A DNA stretch of 64,000 nt from Bacilli bacterium (GCA_017473105.1 JAFUNE010000008.1:124001-188000); one strand, 5' to 3'; positions 38,908-48,631 are shown, counted from the first letter of the stretch. A program made the numbers and translations. The notes: a model not told the origin generated them from the sequence alone.

Positions 38908-40676
38908 GTAATTTGAACACAAGAACTATCATTTAAACAATTCACATAGTTTTTAACTAGTCCCTTATATTCATCTTTTTTAATACCCACTACAATAAAT
39001 GCATGTGGTTGCAATTCTGCATCCCATTTATGAACTAAAATACCAGGTTTAACATTCTTTTCAACAACATCTGCATTACTATGAGGAACAGTTGTATCAG
39101 CAGTACCATGAATAACCATAACCTTACTACCATTTACAAATTCTCTTCCTTCACTAAATACATTTGAGTACTTTGCATAATTATCTTCTGTTAAACCAAC
39201 GCCAACTAAATTCATAAGTGCTTTAGCAACTAAACCATCTAAACTAAAATCATTATTGTTATGATTAACTGATGCACCCATTATATTACTTAAATCACCT
39301 GGATTAAAATTATTAAATAAATCATCAGGATTAAATTTATCTTGAGAATCTTGAATAATACTATTAGCTTTATCTTTAATATCAGTATTATCACCATAAT
39401 TTAAATAATCTTTTAACATTGCATTTATTTTATCTTGATCAAATCCAGGAATTTGATATGTTCCATTACTATTAATATATTTATTGATTTCATCTTGTAA
39501 ATTATTATAAGAAGAAGTAAATCTTTCTAAATTATTATATAGTTCAGAAAAATCAATATTCTCAAGTGATTCAATATTAAAATCTTCAAATCCAGGAATA
39601 TTTTCTAATTTAGCAATATTACTTATTTCTGCCATAAAGTCATCTAAATCAATATTTAAAGAAGATAATATAGATGTTAAATCAACAAGCTCACCCATAG
39701 ATAACATTCCTGTTATAATTCCGCTCATTGAAGTATAACCACAATCATCAACAAAACCTTTAACATGTAAATCAGTTAAATTTGAAGTATATGGTTCCTT
39801 GTCAGCTAACTTAATATCAGGATTAGTAGCAAGTTGTAATGTTGTCGCTCCACCTAAAGATATTCCATGAACAACAATTGATTCTGGGGCAACATTAACA
39901 CCATATCTTTCTTTATTATTCCAGTTTTGATTTAAATCTTTAATCCAATCATATACATCTAAACTTTCTAAATATCCCATAGCAACACTACCATCACTAC
40001 TACCAAAACCTCTTAAATCTGGTGCTAAAACATTATAACCTTGTTCTGCATACATATTTCCAACAGCACTATACATCAACGAACCACTCATCATATAACC
40101 ATGAATAATAACAGCCCATTTATCAGAATTAGCATCTGAAATATATACTCTAGCATTTAACTTATCAACACAGTATTTATCATCGATTCTCTCATCACTA
40201 CAAACAGTATTTGATCTCATTGTAATAGAAGATTTTAAAACATTTTTATTACTTCCATTCAATAATTCATCAACACCATCATTTAAACTACTAGAAACAT
40301 TATCAAGTTCTTTTTGAATACTTGCAATAAATTCATCAACTGACGCAGAATTATCTGCTAATGTTTTTTGTAATAATTGATTAGATAAATAATCAACACT
40401 ATCATTTCCACCATATAATTCATTAGTATCATATATTTCAGAAACAACAAATGATTTTGCTTCATCTAATTCCATAGTTTTAGCTTTTTCCATCGTTTCT
40501 GTCATTTTATTTGAATAAGCAGTTACTTGTTCAAATTCAACCTTTTCAACATTTTTATCTTTATCATTTATCAATGAAACAATAACAAATATAACAATTA
40601 AAACTATAATAGCTATACCCCCAACAACAAAACCTATTTTGTTATCCATTTTATTATCAATTTTATTTTCTTCCAT
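38901..40676 (-). CDS. Membrane-anchored alpha/beta hydrolase with large helical insertion, 591 aa
   Basis: One N-terminal membrane helix (about residues 14-37) leaves the rest outside the cell. The hydrolase fold starts near residue 180 (KWAVIIHGYMMSG, oxyanion region). The likely catalytic triad is S273 in GISLGG, D527 in GTADTTVP and H558 in QPHAF, typical of serine hydrolases and dipeptidyl-peptidase-like or lipase-like enzymes. Between core strands is a ~200-residue Asn/Asp-rich helical insertion (about 310-500), far longer than a normal lid. Substrate unknown. It follows a 191-aa unknown gene by 11 bases and ends at a terminator. Confidence 0.85.
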   Translation of the reverse strand: MEENKIDNKMDNKIGFVVGGIAIIVLIVIFVIVSLINDKDKNVEKVEFEQVTAYSNKMTETMEKAKTMELDEAKSFVVSEIYDTNELYGGNDSVDYLSNQLLQKTLADNSASVDEFIASIQKELDNVSSSLNDGVDELLNGSNKNVLKSSITMRSNTVCSDERIDDKYCVDKLNARVYISDANSDKWAVIIHGYMMSGSLMYSAVGNMYAEQGYNVLAPDLRGFGSSDGSVAMGYLESLDVYDWIKDLNQNWNNKERYGVNVAPESIVVHGISLGGATTLQLATNPDIKLADKEPYTSNLTDLHVKGFVDDCGYTSMSGIITGMLSMGELVDLTSILSSLNIDLDDFMAEISNIAKLENIPGFEDFNIESLENIDFSELYNNLERFTSSYNNLQDEINKYINSNGTYQIPGFDQDKINAMLKDYLNYGDNTDIKDKANSIIQDSQDKFNPDDLFNNFNPGDLSNIMGASVNHNNNDFSLDGLVAKALMNLVGVGLTEDNYAKYSNVFSEGREFVNGSKVMVIHGTADTTVPHSNADVVEKNVKPGILVHKWDAELQPHAFIVVGIKKDEYKGLVKNYVNCLNDSSCVQITK

Positions 40677-40687
40677 ATTAACACCAC

Positions 40688-41263
40688 CTATTTAATTATT
40701 TTAATATCATCTTCACGTATAAAATCAATCTCGTCATCATTAGTTATAAAATACTGAAGTCTTTGCTTTTCTTCATCACCTGGAATATCAACAAGTCTAT
40801 ATAGTATCTTTTCAGGTATTTTAATATATGTACCATGAACTAATGCATATAACTCACCAACATTCATTTTCAAACCGTTAACACTTCTATATTCATGCTC
40901 ATCTTTACCAGAATCACTAACTTCTTCAATAACATCTTTTAAAGGTTCTTCTTCCTTAATTTCAATACTCTTCTTTGGAGAAATTCTTATAAATTCAGTA
41001 AATAAAACAATAACTGCTTTTTTTAGTTCCTTAGATTTTTCTTTATTAATAAACCCATCTTTTCTCTTATCTTCAATTAATCTCAATAATAAATTCTTAT
41101 CATTATCATAATCTTGTTTAGTCTTAAGAACTATATTATTAGACGAATCTAACTTTTCAGATGAAAAAAGTTCTAAATAATCCGGTAACAATAATCTTAC
41201 TTCATTAATTAACTCTTCAAGCTGCTTTTTCTCTTCATCATTTAACTCTATATATGATTTCAT
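40688..41263 (-). CDS. Hypothetical protein co-transcribed with the hydrolase, 191 aa
   Basis: I do not recognise it. It is acidic and soluble, with no signal peptide. The N-terminal ~100 residues are helical (DEEKKQLEELINEVRLLL); a charged linker (EIKEEEPLKDVIEEV) leads to a small C-terminal beta domain (NGLKMNVGELYALVHGTYIKIPEKILYRLV). Ribosome site AGGTGA and an extended -10 promoter just upstream make it the first gene of a two-gene operon with the membrane hydrolase, suggesting a linked role. Confidence 0.8.
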   Translation of the reverse strand: MKSYIELNDEEKKQLEELINEVRLLLPDYLELFSSEKLDSSNNIVLKTKQDYDNDKNLLLRLIEDKRKDGFINKEKSKELKKAVIVLFTEFIRISPKKSIEIKEEEPLKDVIEEVSDSGKDEHEYRSVNGLKMNVGELYALVHGTYIKIPEKILYRLVDIPGDEEKQRLQYFITNDDEIDFIREDDIKIIK

Positions 41264-41283
41264 ATTTCACCTACTATATAAAA

Positions 41284-41292
41284 ATTATACCA
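41284..41292 (-). promoter_or_regulatory. Extended -10 promoter of the 191-aa/hydrolase operon
   Basis: TGGTATAAT on the minus strand, about 20 bases before the ATG at 41263. Confidence 0.65.
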
Positions 41293-41303
41293 CAAAAAAG
41301 AAA

Positions 41304-41326
41304 AAAGTAAGAATAAATCTTACTTT
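41304..41326 (-). terminator. Terminator of leuS
   Basis: 9-bp stem AAAGTAAGA/TCTTACTTT, five-base loop, then TTTTTTCTTTTTTG on the minus strand; overlaps the leuS stop. Confidence 0.85.
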
Positions 41327-43722
41327 ATAACTATATTTACTATTTTATTTGGAACAACAATTTCTTTAATAATATCATGTCCATCAATATATTTTTTAAC
41401 ATTTTCTTGTTCTTTAGCAATCTTAATTAATTCTTCTTTATCCATATCAACACCTACTTTAATAGTACTTCTTAGTTTACCATTAACACTAACTGCGATA
41501 CTAACTTCATTATCAATTGTCTTCTCTTCATCATATTCTGGCCATGTACTATATGCAAGTTCAGGATTATGTAATACTACATCATTAATTTCTTCAGTAA
41601 CATGAGGAGCAATTGGATTTAAAAGTTTAATTAAAACTAAATAATCATCTTTACTAATAGTTTCTACTTTATCATATTCATTAATCATAATCATTAATGC
41701 AGAAATTGCTGTATTAAATTTCATATTTTCAATGTCATTTGAAACTTTTTTAATAGTTTTATGAATAATATTTTCAAGTTCCTTAGTATATCCTTCATTA
41801 TCATTTAATTTATTTTGTAAATTATAAACTCTATCTAAAAATCTACTTATACCTTTAATTCCATTATCGTTCCATGGACAATCAGCAGCATAATCTCCCA
41901 TAAACATGATATAACTTCTAAGAGCATCAGCACCAAACTCGCTTATAATATCAAGTGGATCTATTACATTACCTCTACTCTTACTCATCTTCTCACCATC
42001 ACTACCAAGAATTAAACCTTGATTAGTTCTCTTAGCATATGGTTCTTTAGTAGGAACAACTCCAATATCATATAAGAAATGATGCCAAAATCTAGAATAA
42101 ATAACGTGTCTTGTAACATGTTCCATTCCACCATTATACCAGTCAACTTCTAACCAATATTTTAAAGCTTCTGGGTCTGCTAAACATTCACTATTATTTG
42201 GATCAATATATCTTAAATAATACCAACTAGAACCAGCCCATTGAGGCATTGTATCAGTTTCACGTTTTGCGTCACCACCACATTTAGGACATTTACAATT
42301 AACAAACTCAGGAATCTTAGCAAGTGGACTTTCACCATCTGTACCAACTTCAAAATTTTCAACTTCTGGAAGTCTTAGTGGTAATTCTTCATAAGGAACA
42401 GCAACATCACCACAAACAGGACAATGTACAATTGGAATTGGTTCTCCCCAATATCTTTGTCTATTAAATGCCCAATCCTTCATTTTATATTGAGTAGCTT
42501 TTTCACCAATCTTCTTATCTGCTAAAAATTCAAGCATTTTCGCAATAGCATCTTTTTTATTTTCAATTCCATTTAAGAAATCAGAGTTAACCATTTCTCC
42601 ATCACCAGCATACGCTTCTTTTGAAATATCTCCACCCTTAATAACTTCAATAATTGGAATATTAAATTTACTTGCAAATTCATAATCACGACTATCATGA
42701 GCAGGAACAGCCATAATAGCACCAGTTCCATATCCCATCATTACATAATCTGATACATATACTGGTATCTTTGTTTCATTAACTGGATTAATAGCCATAA
42801 ATCCATCAATCTTAACACCAGTTTTTTCTTTATTTAATTCAACTCTTTCAAATTCAGTTTTCTTCTTAGCTTCTTCTCTATAATTAACAAGCTCATCATA
42901 ATTACTAATTTGGTCTTTATATTTATCAATAATTGGATGTTCTGGAGCAATAACCATAAATGTCACACCAAATAAAGTATCCGGTCTTGTAGTATAAACT
43001 TTTAATTTTTCATCTACATTATCTAAACCAAAATTAACAAAAGCACCTGTACTCTTACCAATCCAATTTTCTTGTTGAGTCATAATATTTGGCAAGTAAT
43101 CAACGTCTTTAAGACCCTCAAGTAACTTCTCAGCATAATCAGTAATTCTCAAATACCAAACATCTTTTTCTTTTTGAACAACCTCACTATGACAAATATC
43201 ACATTTACCACCTTGAGAATCTTCATTAGAAAGAACAACTTTACAACTAGGACAATAATTAACTAAAGTCTTATCTCTAAAAACAAGACCATTCTCAAAC
43301 ATTTTTAAGAAAATCCATTGAGTCCACTTATAATAATTAGTATCAGTAGTATCAATTGCTCTATCATAATCAAAAGAAAATCCTACTTTCTTTAATTGAT
43401 TTGTAAATACTTCAATATTTTTATCTGTTACTTTTCTTGGATGAGTATTAGTTTTAATAGCATAGTTTTCTGTTGGTAAACCAAATGCATCAAAACCAAT
43501 TGGATATAAAACATTATATCCTTGCATTCTTCTTTTTCTTGAAATAACTTCAAGTCCAGCATACGCTTTAACATGTCCAATATGCATACCAGCACCACTT
43601 GGATAAGGGAATTCAACTAAACCATAAAACTTTTTCTTGTCATATTCATTTAAAGTTCTAAAAGTTTTATTTTCATCCCACTTCTTTTGCCATTTACTTT
43701 CAACTTCTTTAAAATTATACAT
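41320..43722 (-). CDS. leuS: Leucyl-tRNA synthetase
   Basis: Charges tRNA-Leu. Class I features: HIGH region (GAGMHIGHVKAYAG, near residue 47), a four-cysteine zinc module (CPSC and CDIC), a CP1 editing domain (TRPDTLFGVTFMV), KMSKS (GEKMSKSRGN) and a C-terminal anticodon-binding region. 800 aa. ATG 43722 (MYNFKEVESKWQ) with GAAGGTG is preferred to an in-frame start 18 codons upstream. It overlaps the preceding small membrane-protein gene by 8 bases. Both lie behind a leucine T-box leader, so expression should rise when uncharged tRNA-Leu accumulates. Confidence 0.98.
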   Translation of the reverse strand: MYNFKEVESKWQKKWDENKTFRTLNEYDKKKFYGLVEFPYPSGAGMHIGHVKAYAGLEVISRKRRMQGYNVLYPIGFDAFGLPTENYAIKTNTHPRKVTDKNIEVFTNQLKKVGFSFDYDRAIDTTDTNYYKWTQWIFLKMFENGLVFRDKTLVNYCPSCKVVLSNEDSQGGKCDICHSEVVQKEKDVWYLRITDYAEKLLEGLKDVDYLPNIMTQQENWIGKSTGAFVNFGLDNVDEKLKVYTTRPDTLFGVTFMVIAPEHPIIDKYKDQISNYDELVNYREEAKKKTEFERVELNKEKTGVKIDGFMAINPVNETKIPVYVSDYVMMGYGTGAIMAVPAHDSRDYEFASKFNIPIIEVIKGGDISKEAYAGDGEMVNSDFLNGIENKKDAIAKMLEFLADKKIGEKATQYKMKDWAFNRQRYWGEPIPIVHCPVCGDVAVPYEELPLRLPEVENFEVGTDGESPLAKIPEFVNCKCPKCGGDAKRETDTMPQWAGSSWYYLRYIDPNNSECLADPEALKYWLEVDWYNGGMEHVTRHVIYSRFWHHFLYDIGVVPTKEPYAKRTNQGLILGSDGEKMSKSRGNVIDPLDIISEFGADALRSYIMFMGDYAADCPWNDNGIKGISRFLDRVYNLQNKLNDNEGYTKELENIIHKTIKKVSNDIENMKFNTAISALMIMINEYDKVETISKDDYLVLIKLLNPIAPHVTEEINDVVLHNPELAYSTWPEYDEEKTIDNEVSIAVSVNGKLRSTIKVGVDMDKEELIKIAKEQENVKKYIDGHDIIKEIVVPNKIVNIVIK

Positions 43723-44125
43723 TTTTTTCACCTTCACTTTTTTTATTTTTTCTTTTCTTTCTTTTCTTTCTAACAACTTTCTCTTTTGTTTCTAATTTTT
43801 TAAAATATTTACCTGTCAATTCATATAAAATATATAGTAAACAACATAAAACTATAAAACAAATAGCTAATGCTAATAAAATATTATCAATATTTGTTAT
43901 TATCGTAGCAGTTAATGAAATTATAAATGAATTTACAAAAGCAAGTACATTATTTAAATAAACATAACTTACCTTACTTAAATCTATATTATATCTGAGC
44001 ACAAATATAACAACAGGATCTGTTTCTTTTAATTTATTAAAATCTTTTTTAAATTTATTCACATAAAATAATTCAAATAAAAATATTAACAAAAATAATA
44101 ACATAAAATCACTAATAAATTTCAT
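43715..44125 (-). CDS. Small membrane protein between the T-box and leuS, 136 aa
   Basis: I do not recognise it. ATG 44125 has an AAAGGAG ribosome site at good spacing. It has an N-terminal membrane helix (DFMLLFLLIFLFELFYV), a cytoplasmic-looking loop, two more helices (around SFIISLTATIITN and LLALAICFIVLCCLLYIL) and a strongly basic C-terminal tail of Lys/Arg (RKKRKKRKNKK). The end overlaps the leuS start, so the two genes are translationally coupled. It lies between the T-box leader and leuS and thus would be leucine-regulated; no transporter family is apparent. Confidence 0.8.
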   Translation of the reverse strand: MKFISDFMLLFLLIFLFELFYVNKFKKDFNKLKETDPVVIFVLRYNIDLSKVSYVYLNNVLAFVNSFIISLTATIITNIDNILLALAICFIVLCCLLYILYELTGKYFKKLETKEKVVRKKRKKRKNKKSEGEKNV

Positions 44126-44144
44126 AAACACTCCTTTAAAACAA

Positions 44145-44340
44145 ATAAAAACTTTATAACTTAAGGATGAGATTACCCACGGTACCACCTTAATTCATAA
44201 AGTTTTATGCATCTTTAGTTGTTAACGCCAACATACGTTATTTCTATGAAAAGCAAGTTCAATATATACATATTATTAGTTTTCACCAACCACTAACTCT
44301 CTATAAATAATTAATATATTTACTACTCTTTCCGTCATCA
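44145..44340 (-). ncRNA. Leucine T-box riboswitch leader
   Basis: The minus-strand transcript from about 44340 has stem I elements (GATGACGGAAAGAGTA start, AGAGAGTTAGTGGTTGGTG apical part). A candidate specifier loop GAACTTGC carries CTT (Leu; plus-strand 44255-44257). The T-box sequence AAGGTGGTACCGTGGG is at 44191-44176, whose GGTGGTACC region pairs with the tRNA acceptor end. A terminator and competing antiterminator follow. Uncharged tRNA-Leu should stabilise the antiterminator and allow expression of the membrane protein and leuS. The specifier assignment is by eye. Confidence 0.92.
44150..44204 (-). terminator. T-box terminator hairpin
   Basis: Arms AACTTTATGAATTAAGG (44204-44188) and CCTTAAGTTATAAAGTT (44166-44150) pair almost fully, enclosing part of the T-box, and are followed by TTTTATTTG. 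Confidence 0.88.
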
Positions 44341-44352
44341 AAATATGCTTAA

Positions 44353-44381
44353 ATTATACAACAAATATTTTTAAATTACAA
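44353..44381 (-). promoter_or_regulatory. Promoter of the T-box leuS operon
   Basis: TTGTAA (44381-44376), 17-base spacer, TATAAT (44358-44353) on the minus strand, just before the leader. Confidence 0.7.
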
Positions 44382-44390
44382 CAAAAGAAA

Positions 44391-44411
44391 AAAGAAATAT
44401 AAAATTTCTTT
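44391..44411 (-). terminator. Terminator of the GH31-like gene
   Basis: 8-bp stem AAAGAAAT/ATTTCTTT with a five-base loop, then TTTCTTTTG on the minus strand. Confidence 0.7.
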
Positions 44412-46814
44412 TTAAATTTCAGCTAAATATTCAAATAATTTCATAAACATCTTAATAAATAATGATGGTAAACCTTTAAATCTAAGCTTACGAATAGCAA
44501 TTCTCTTAGAATCAATACTCTCAGGACTAAATATAATTTCATCTATTTTTTCCTTTAATTCAGTAGATATTGTTAAATCACTAATGATTCCAACTAAATC
44601 ATCATTTATAACACGAGATGCATCTATTTCAATATCTTGTCCCTTACAATAAACAAATATTTTAGAAGATGTTGGTATATTATCAAACTCAATAATAAAA
44701 TCATTATCTTCAATAAATCTTCTATAAGGAACATTTACTTGATCACAGAATACTTGAACACCATCTGTATATTTAGTATTTCTAAATCTAATTCTGTAAT
44801 CACGTTTCTCAGGAATAACACCAGCTTTTCCCTCAAGTGGTTCAAGTGAAACAGAAAAATCATTTTCTTTATAATAATAATTAATTTCAGTAGTAAAACT
44901 ATAACCTTGCTTATATTTAAATGAATATCCATCATCTTCATATAATTTATATGTATTACTTCTACCTGGAAAAATATGTATCTCTAATTTTTTAGGAGAA
45001 CTTGTATCATTTAACTTATTAGGATCCAAAACTGCCATTGGAATAATAGCACCTGTTTTAGCAAATACAGGATAATCTTCATCCTTATAAAATGTTACAT
45101 AACGTCTTCCACCAATAAACTTTTTACCTGTCTTAAAATCATACCATACACCATTTGGAAGAAATAACCTATGAACAGCTCTATTCATAATACTATCTTT
45201 AGCAGTTGTAATCGGAGCTATAAATAACTCACTACCAAAATAATATTCATTTCTATAAAGTGGTTCATCATAAGTTTGAGGATACTTATAATACAAAGGT
45301 TGAATTAAAGTACTACCATAAGTAGAATACTTTTTAGCTTCACTATATAAATACGGAATTAATTGATGTCTTAAATTTAAATAATCACGAACTATTCCAT
45401 TAGTCTTAGCATCCCATCTCCAAGGTTCTCTCTTATAATACTTACCACCTTCACTAGAAAGTCTAAGTATTGGACTATATACACCAAGCTGAACATATCT
45501 CATATAAAGTTCAGGGTCCTCTGTACCACCAGCAAAACCACCTATATCATGACTCCACCAAGAAACGCCAATATTAGAAGATGATGAATTAAATTCAGGT
45601 AAAGTTGCTAAAGTCTTCCAACTTATCTTAGTCTTACCAGAATACAAAATACTATATTTATGAGGAGCAATACCAAAATTTCTAGATAAAATTAAACTTC
45701 TCTTCATAACACTAGCATAAAAATTCTTATATAAATAATAATTCATAACATGATTTCTATAAGCATTTTCAATCTTATTATCATCTATCCATAAAAAATC
45801 TATACCATTATTTAAATAAGGAGTAATAATCCCTTTTAAAAAACCATTCATAATTTTAGAATCGAATACATTTAAAGGAATATTCTTATCAGTATCTTGA
45901 TCATATAATTTAATAAACTCATTATGATTTTCTTCCTCTATACTAAGTACGCCATCAGTAAGAGTATTTACTCCCAAAAACACATTATTCATATGTAAAT
46001 AATTACTCAAAGCAACAGTACTAGGAAAAATATTCTTATCTAAAGAAAAACTCAAATTAGAATATTTATTTTTAGTTCTAGCATAATCACCAAGTAATAA
46101 AACAGAAAATGGAATACGATTTTTTCTAAATGAATTAATTATATCTTTAATACCATCTTCATTATATTTTTCATTTTTAGCCCACCATACACCAAGAGCA
46201 TATCTTGGAATTAAAGGTGGAAGTGTTGTTAGATTAAAATAATCTCTTAATCCAACACCAAAATCGTTATTATACACAAATAAATATGTATCAACTATAC
46301 CCTTTTGAGGAAGTAACAAATTACCCGCTTCATTAATAATTGGAGTAACTGAATCATCAATACTTGCAAATCCATCAAGAGAAAAAAGTCCTTTTCCCAA
46401 ATTTGTTGATGAAACATTATCTAAACTATAAGCAGTAGCTTTTAAATTTCTTGCTTCAGGATGATTAAAATACCATGTCTTACCGCTATCATTAACAACA
46501 ACTTTTAAATTTTGTTCAGGATAAATACTAGTACCAACAAAAGGTTTCTCCTTATGATACTCAATCGTAAACTTCTCGTTCTTTATTTCTATAATTTGAT
46601 TATCTTCCTCAACACTAAGTTTAGGTTGACTAAAAGATCTATTATATGCAAATAAGGTAGGATAATCATTAAAATTACCTGACGGATTAAATTCAAATCT
46701 AATCAAAGAATCAGATAAAACACTAATTCTATAATTATTACCTCTAAATACACACGCAGCAGGTGTTTTACATCTTGTTATATCAATTCTAAAGTGATCA
46801 CCCATATCAAACAT
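44412..46814 (-). CDS. Glycoside hydrolase family 31-like protein, 800 aa
   Basis: GH31 architecture: N-terminal beta-sandwich (about 1-200), TIM barrel (about 215-520) and C-terminal beta domains, the usual order for alpha-glucosidases and alpha-xylosidases. No signal peptide, so intracellular. Family motifs include LWIDDN with nucleophile-position D344, WWSHDIGGFAGG and SPILRLSS. The segment that normally reads SGDT/TGDN and supplies the acid/base Asp reads SGKT here, with K394 in place of Asp. Activity may be altered or lost. A ~75-residue C-terminal extension is helical. Ribosome site AGGAGAGG. It follows the HerA-like gene by 29 bases. Confidence 0.85.
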   Translation of the reverse strand: MFDMGDHFRIDITRCKTPAACVFRGNNYRISVLSDSLIRFEFNPSGNFNDYPTLFAYNRSFSQPKLSVEEDNQIIEIKNEKFTIEYHKEKPFVGTSIYPEQNLKVVVNDSGKTWYFNHPEARNLKATAYSLDNVSSTNLGKGLFSLDGFASIDDSVTPIINEAGNLLLPQKGIVDTYLFVYNNDFGVGLRDYFNLTTLPPLIPRYALGVWWAKNEKYNEDGIKDIINSFRKNRIPFSVLLLGDYARTKNKYSNLSFSLDKNIFPSTVALSNYLHMNNVFLGVNTLTDGVLSIEEENHNEFIKLYDQDTDKNIPLNVFDSKIMNGFLKGIITPYLNNGIDFLWIDDNKIENAYRNHVMNYYLYKNFYASVMKRSLILSRNFGIAPHKYSILYSGKTKISWKTLATLPEFNSSSSNIGVSWWSHDIGGFAGGTEDPELYMRYVQLGVYSPILRLSSEGGKYYKREPWRWDAKTNGIVRDYLNLRHQLIPYLYSEAKKYSTYGSTLIQPLYYKYPQTYDEPLYRNEYYFGSELFIAPITTAKDSIMNRAVHRLFLPNGVWYDFKTGKKFIGGRRYVTFYKDEDYPVFAKTGAIIPMAVLDPNKLNDTSSPKKLEIHIFPGRSNTYKLYEDDGYSFKYKQGYSFTTEINYYYKENDFSVSLEPLEGKAGVIPEKRDYRIRFRNTKYTDGVQVFCDQVNVPYRRFIEDNDFIIEFDNIPTSSKIFVYCKGQDIEIDASRVINDDLVGIISDLTISTELKEKIDEIIFSPESIDSKRIAIRKLRFKGLPSLFIKMFMKLFEYLAEI

Positions 46815-46843
46815 AATTATCCTCTCCTTATTTATTCTTTATC

Positions 46844-48601
46844 CTATTGTTTAAGTCTTACCATCCAGTTACCATATATATCACAGTTAGCACTTGTTGG
46901 AGGTGGGTCTGCCTTCTCCATCTTAACAATCATTGGTATTTTAAATATTCTACCAAACGCAACACAAGTACCAGCTTGCAATGTTTTTTGTTTTTCAACT
47001 ACATCCTCACTCATATTAGGAACACTCTTAGAAATATATTCTAAATCAGCAGGATGATTAATTTTAAATATTAAGAAATTAGCACATTGACTAATAACAT
47101 TTTCATTTAAATCAGTTGGTCTTTGAGTAATTAAATTTAATAAAAGACCATATTTTCTACCTTCTTTAGCAATTCTTTCAAATATATTATATCCAAATAA
47201 AGCTTTATCGTCTCCTTCAAGAACATATCTATGTGCTTCTTCTAAAATCATATGAATTGGAAAAGACGCTCTATTTTCAAGTCCTTTAGTATATTTCATG
47301 AACATACGTCCAAATATTTTAACTATACTACGAGCAAATCTATCATCAACATCTTCTAAATTGAAGTTAACAATTTGACTTTTCTTATTACCATTAATTT
47401 GTATTTTTTTAATATATTGATCTAAAGTAATATAACTATCTCCAGAGAAGAATTGCCCATTACTACGAGTTACTAAATCATGTAATTTAACTTTTAAACT
47501 CATCGCAGAATCATACATCGCTTCATTAAGTAAATATCTTTCACTATATAAAGTAAAGTTAAGCGCAGTCTCTAAATCTTTAAGACTATAATATACACCC
47601 TCTGCATTAAAATTCCATTCTCTCTCTTCATCAATAAATTGTTTTATATAATCAGAGATAATTTTATGTTCAGCAAATCTTCCTTCACTATCTATATCAA
47701 AACAATTTCTAAATTTACGAGTAAATCCAATACCAGGTACTTCAGTATCAAGCGCTAAATTATCTGTACTTGTTTCACTTAATATTTCAAATATTTGATC
47801 TCTTATTCTAGCAGCAGTTTGATTTGTATACATAATAGAAATAATCGCTTTAGCAAGAATGTGATTTTTAAAATCAATTGCTTCATTATCTTCACGAGCA
47901 AACATCTTAACATAAGCAAGAGCAGTCTCAACCATCGCAATTTGACTGAAATTAGTTGCTTCAAGTAAATTAAGAATATCTTCTAAATCAAGTAAACAAA
48001 CTGGTATATTCAATTTTTCATAATCTTTTTTAGGACTTGTTGTAATAACCTTAAAAGAATAATAAGGATTATTTTTATTCAAATCTTTAAAAGCATTTAT
48101 ATATTCACCATAAGAATCAAATATAAATAAATTAGCTTTATAAGGAATAGTTTGAGAATTTGGAAAAATATTTTGAATTATTCTACATATACCATAAGTT
48201 TTACCACTACCAGTATTACCAAAAATAGCAGTATGATTTGAAAATAATTCATCTATATTAACATTTAAAGGAAATTCATTGTATAAAGGAGAAACACCAA
48301 GTCTTAATCCCCTCTCCTCACTACCAGTTAAAATTCTTAATTCTTGCTCATTTATAATTCTAATATTAGCATCTAAACTAGGTTTTTTAATTAAACCACC
48401 AATAAAATCATTATCAGTAAGTTCTCCTAAAAATGTAATTTTAATAGTATCCTCTAAAATAGAATCAATTTCTCCAAGTATTTTTTTATCATTGTCTTCA
48501 AAAACAACATGAAGATTAATCAAATCTTTTGTTTGACCACCTTCTTTATTTATTTCTACAACAGCACTATTTTTACTTATTGTCTTAATTTTTCCAAGCA
48601 T
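46844..48601 (-). CDS. HerA-like ATPase (DUF87 family), 585 aa
   Basis: Hexameric translocase of the FtsK/HerA superfamily. An N-terminal beta-barrel (HAS-barrel-like, residues about 1-95) precedes a P-loop ATPase with Walker A GNTGSGKT (128-135), Walker B with catalytic Glu in HMILEEAHRY, a sensor in ITQRPTDLNENVISQC, and the arginine-containing region following. In archaea HerA works with the nuclease NurA in end resection; bacterial forms often have other partners, including defence systems. No nuclease or other typical partner is nearby, and the downstream gene is GH31-like. Start at the ATG behind GGGTAG and a TATAAT box. Confidence 0.88.
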   Translation of the reverse strand: MLGKIKTISKNSAVVEINKEGGQTKDLINLHVVFEDNDKKILGEIDSILEDTIKITFLGELTDNDFIGGLIKKPSLDANIRIINEQELRILTGSEERGLRLGVSPLYNEFPLNVNIDELFSNHTAIFGNTGSGKTYGICRIIQNIFPNSQTIPYKANLFIFDSYGEYINAFKDLNKNNPYYSFKVITTSPKKDYEKLNIPVCLLDLEDILNLLEATNFSQIAMVETALAYVKMFAREDNEAIDFKNHILAKAIISIMYTNQTAARIRDQIFEILSETSTDNLALDTEVPGIGFTRKFRNCFDIDSEGRFAEHKIISDYIKQFIDEEREWNFNAEGVYYSLKDLETALNFTLYSERYLLNEAMYDSAMSLKVKLHDLVTRSNGQFFSGDSYITLDQYIKKIQINGNKKSQIVNFNLEDVDDRFARSIVKIFGRMFMKYTKGLENRASFPIHMILEEAHRYVLEGDDKALFGYNIFERIAKEGRKYGLLLNLITQRPTDLNENVISQCANFLIFKINHPADLEYISKSVPNMSEDVVEKQKTLQAGTCVAFGRIFKIPMIVKMEKADPPPTSANCDIYGNWMVRLKQ

Positions 48602-48631
48602 ATAAAAACACTACCCTTCTATTCTAATATA

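Noticed and set aside
44145..44411. tRNA gene in the gap upstream of the leuS region
   Set aside because: The structure is a T-box leader with AAGGTGGTACC and a terminator; no cloverleaf is seen. No tRNA was recognised anywhere in the window.
46844..48601. HerA-based antiphage defence system
   Set aside because: No nuclease, SIR2 or other effector gene is adjacent; neighbours are a GH31-like gene and truA.
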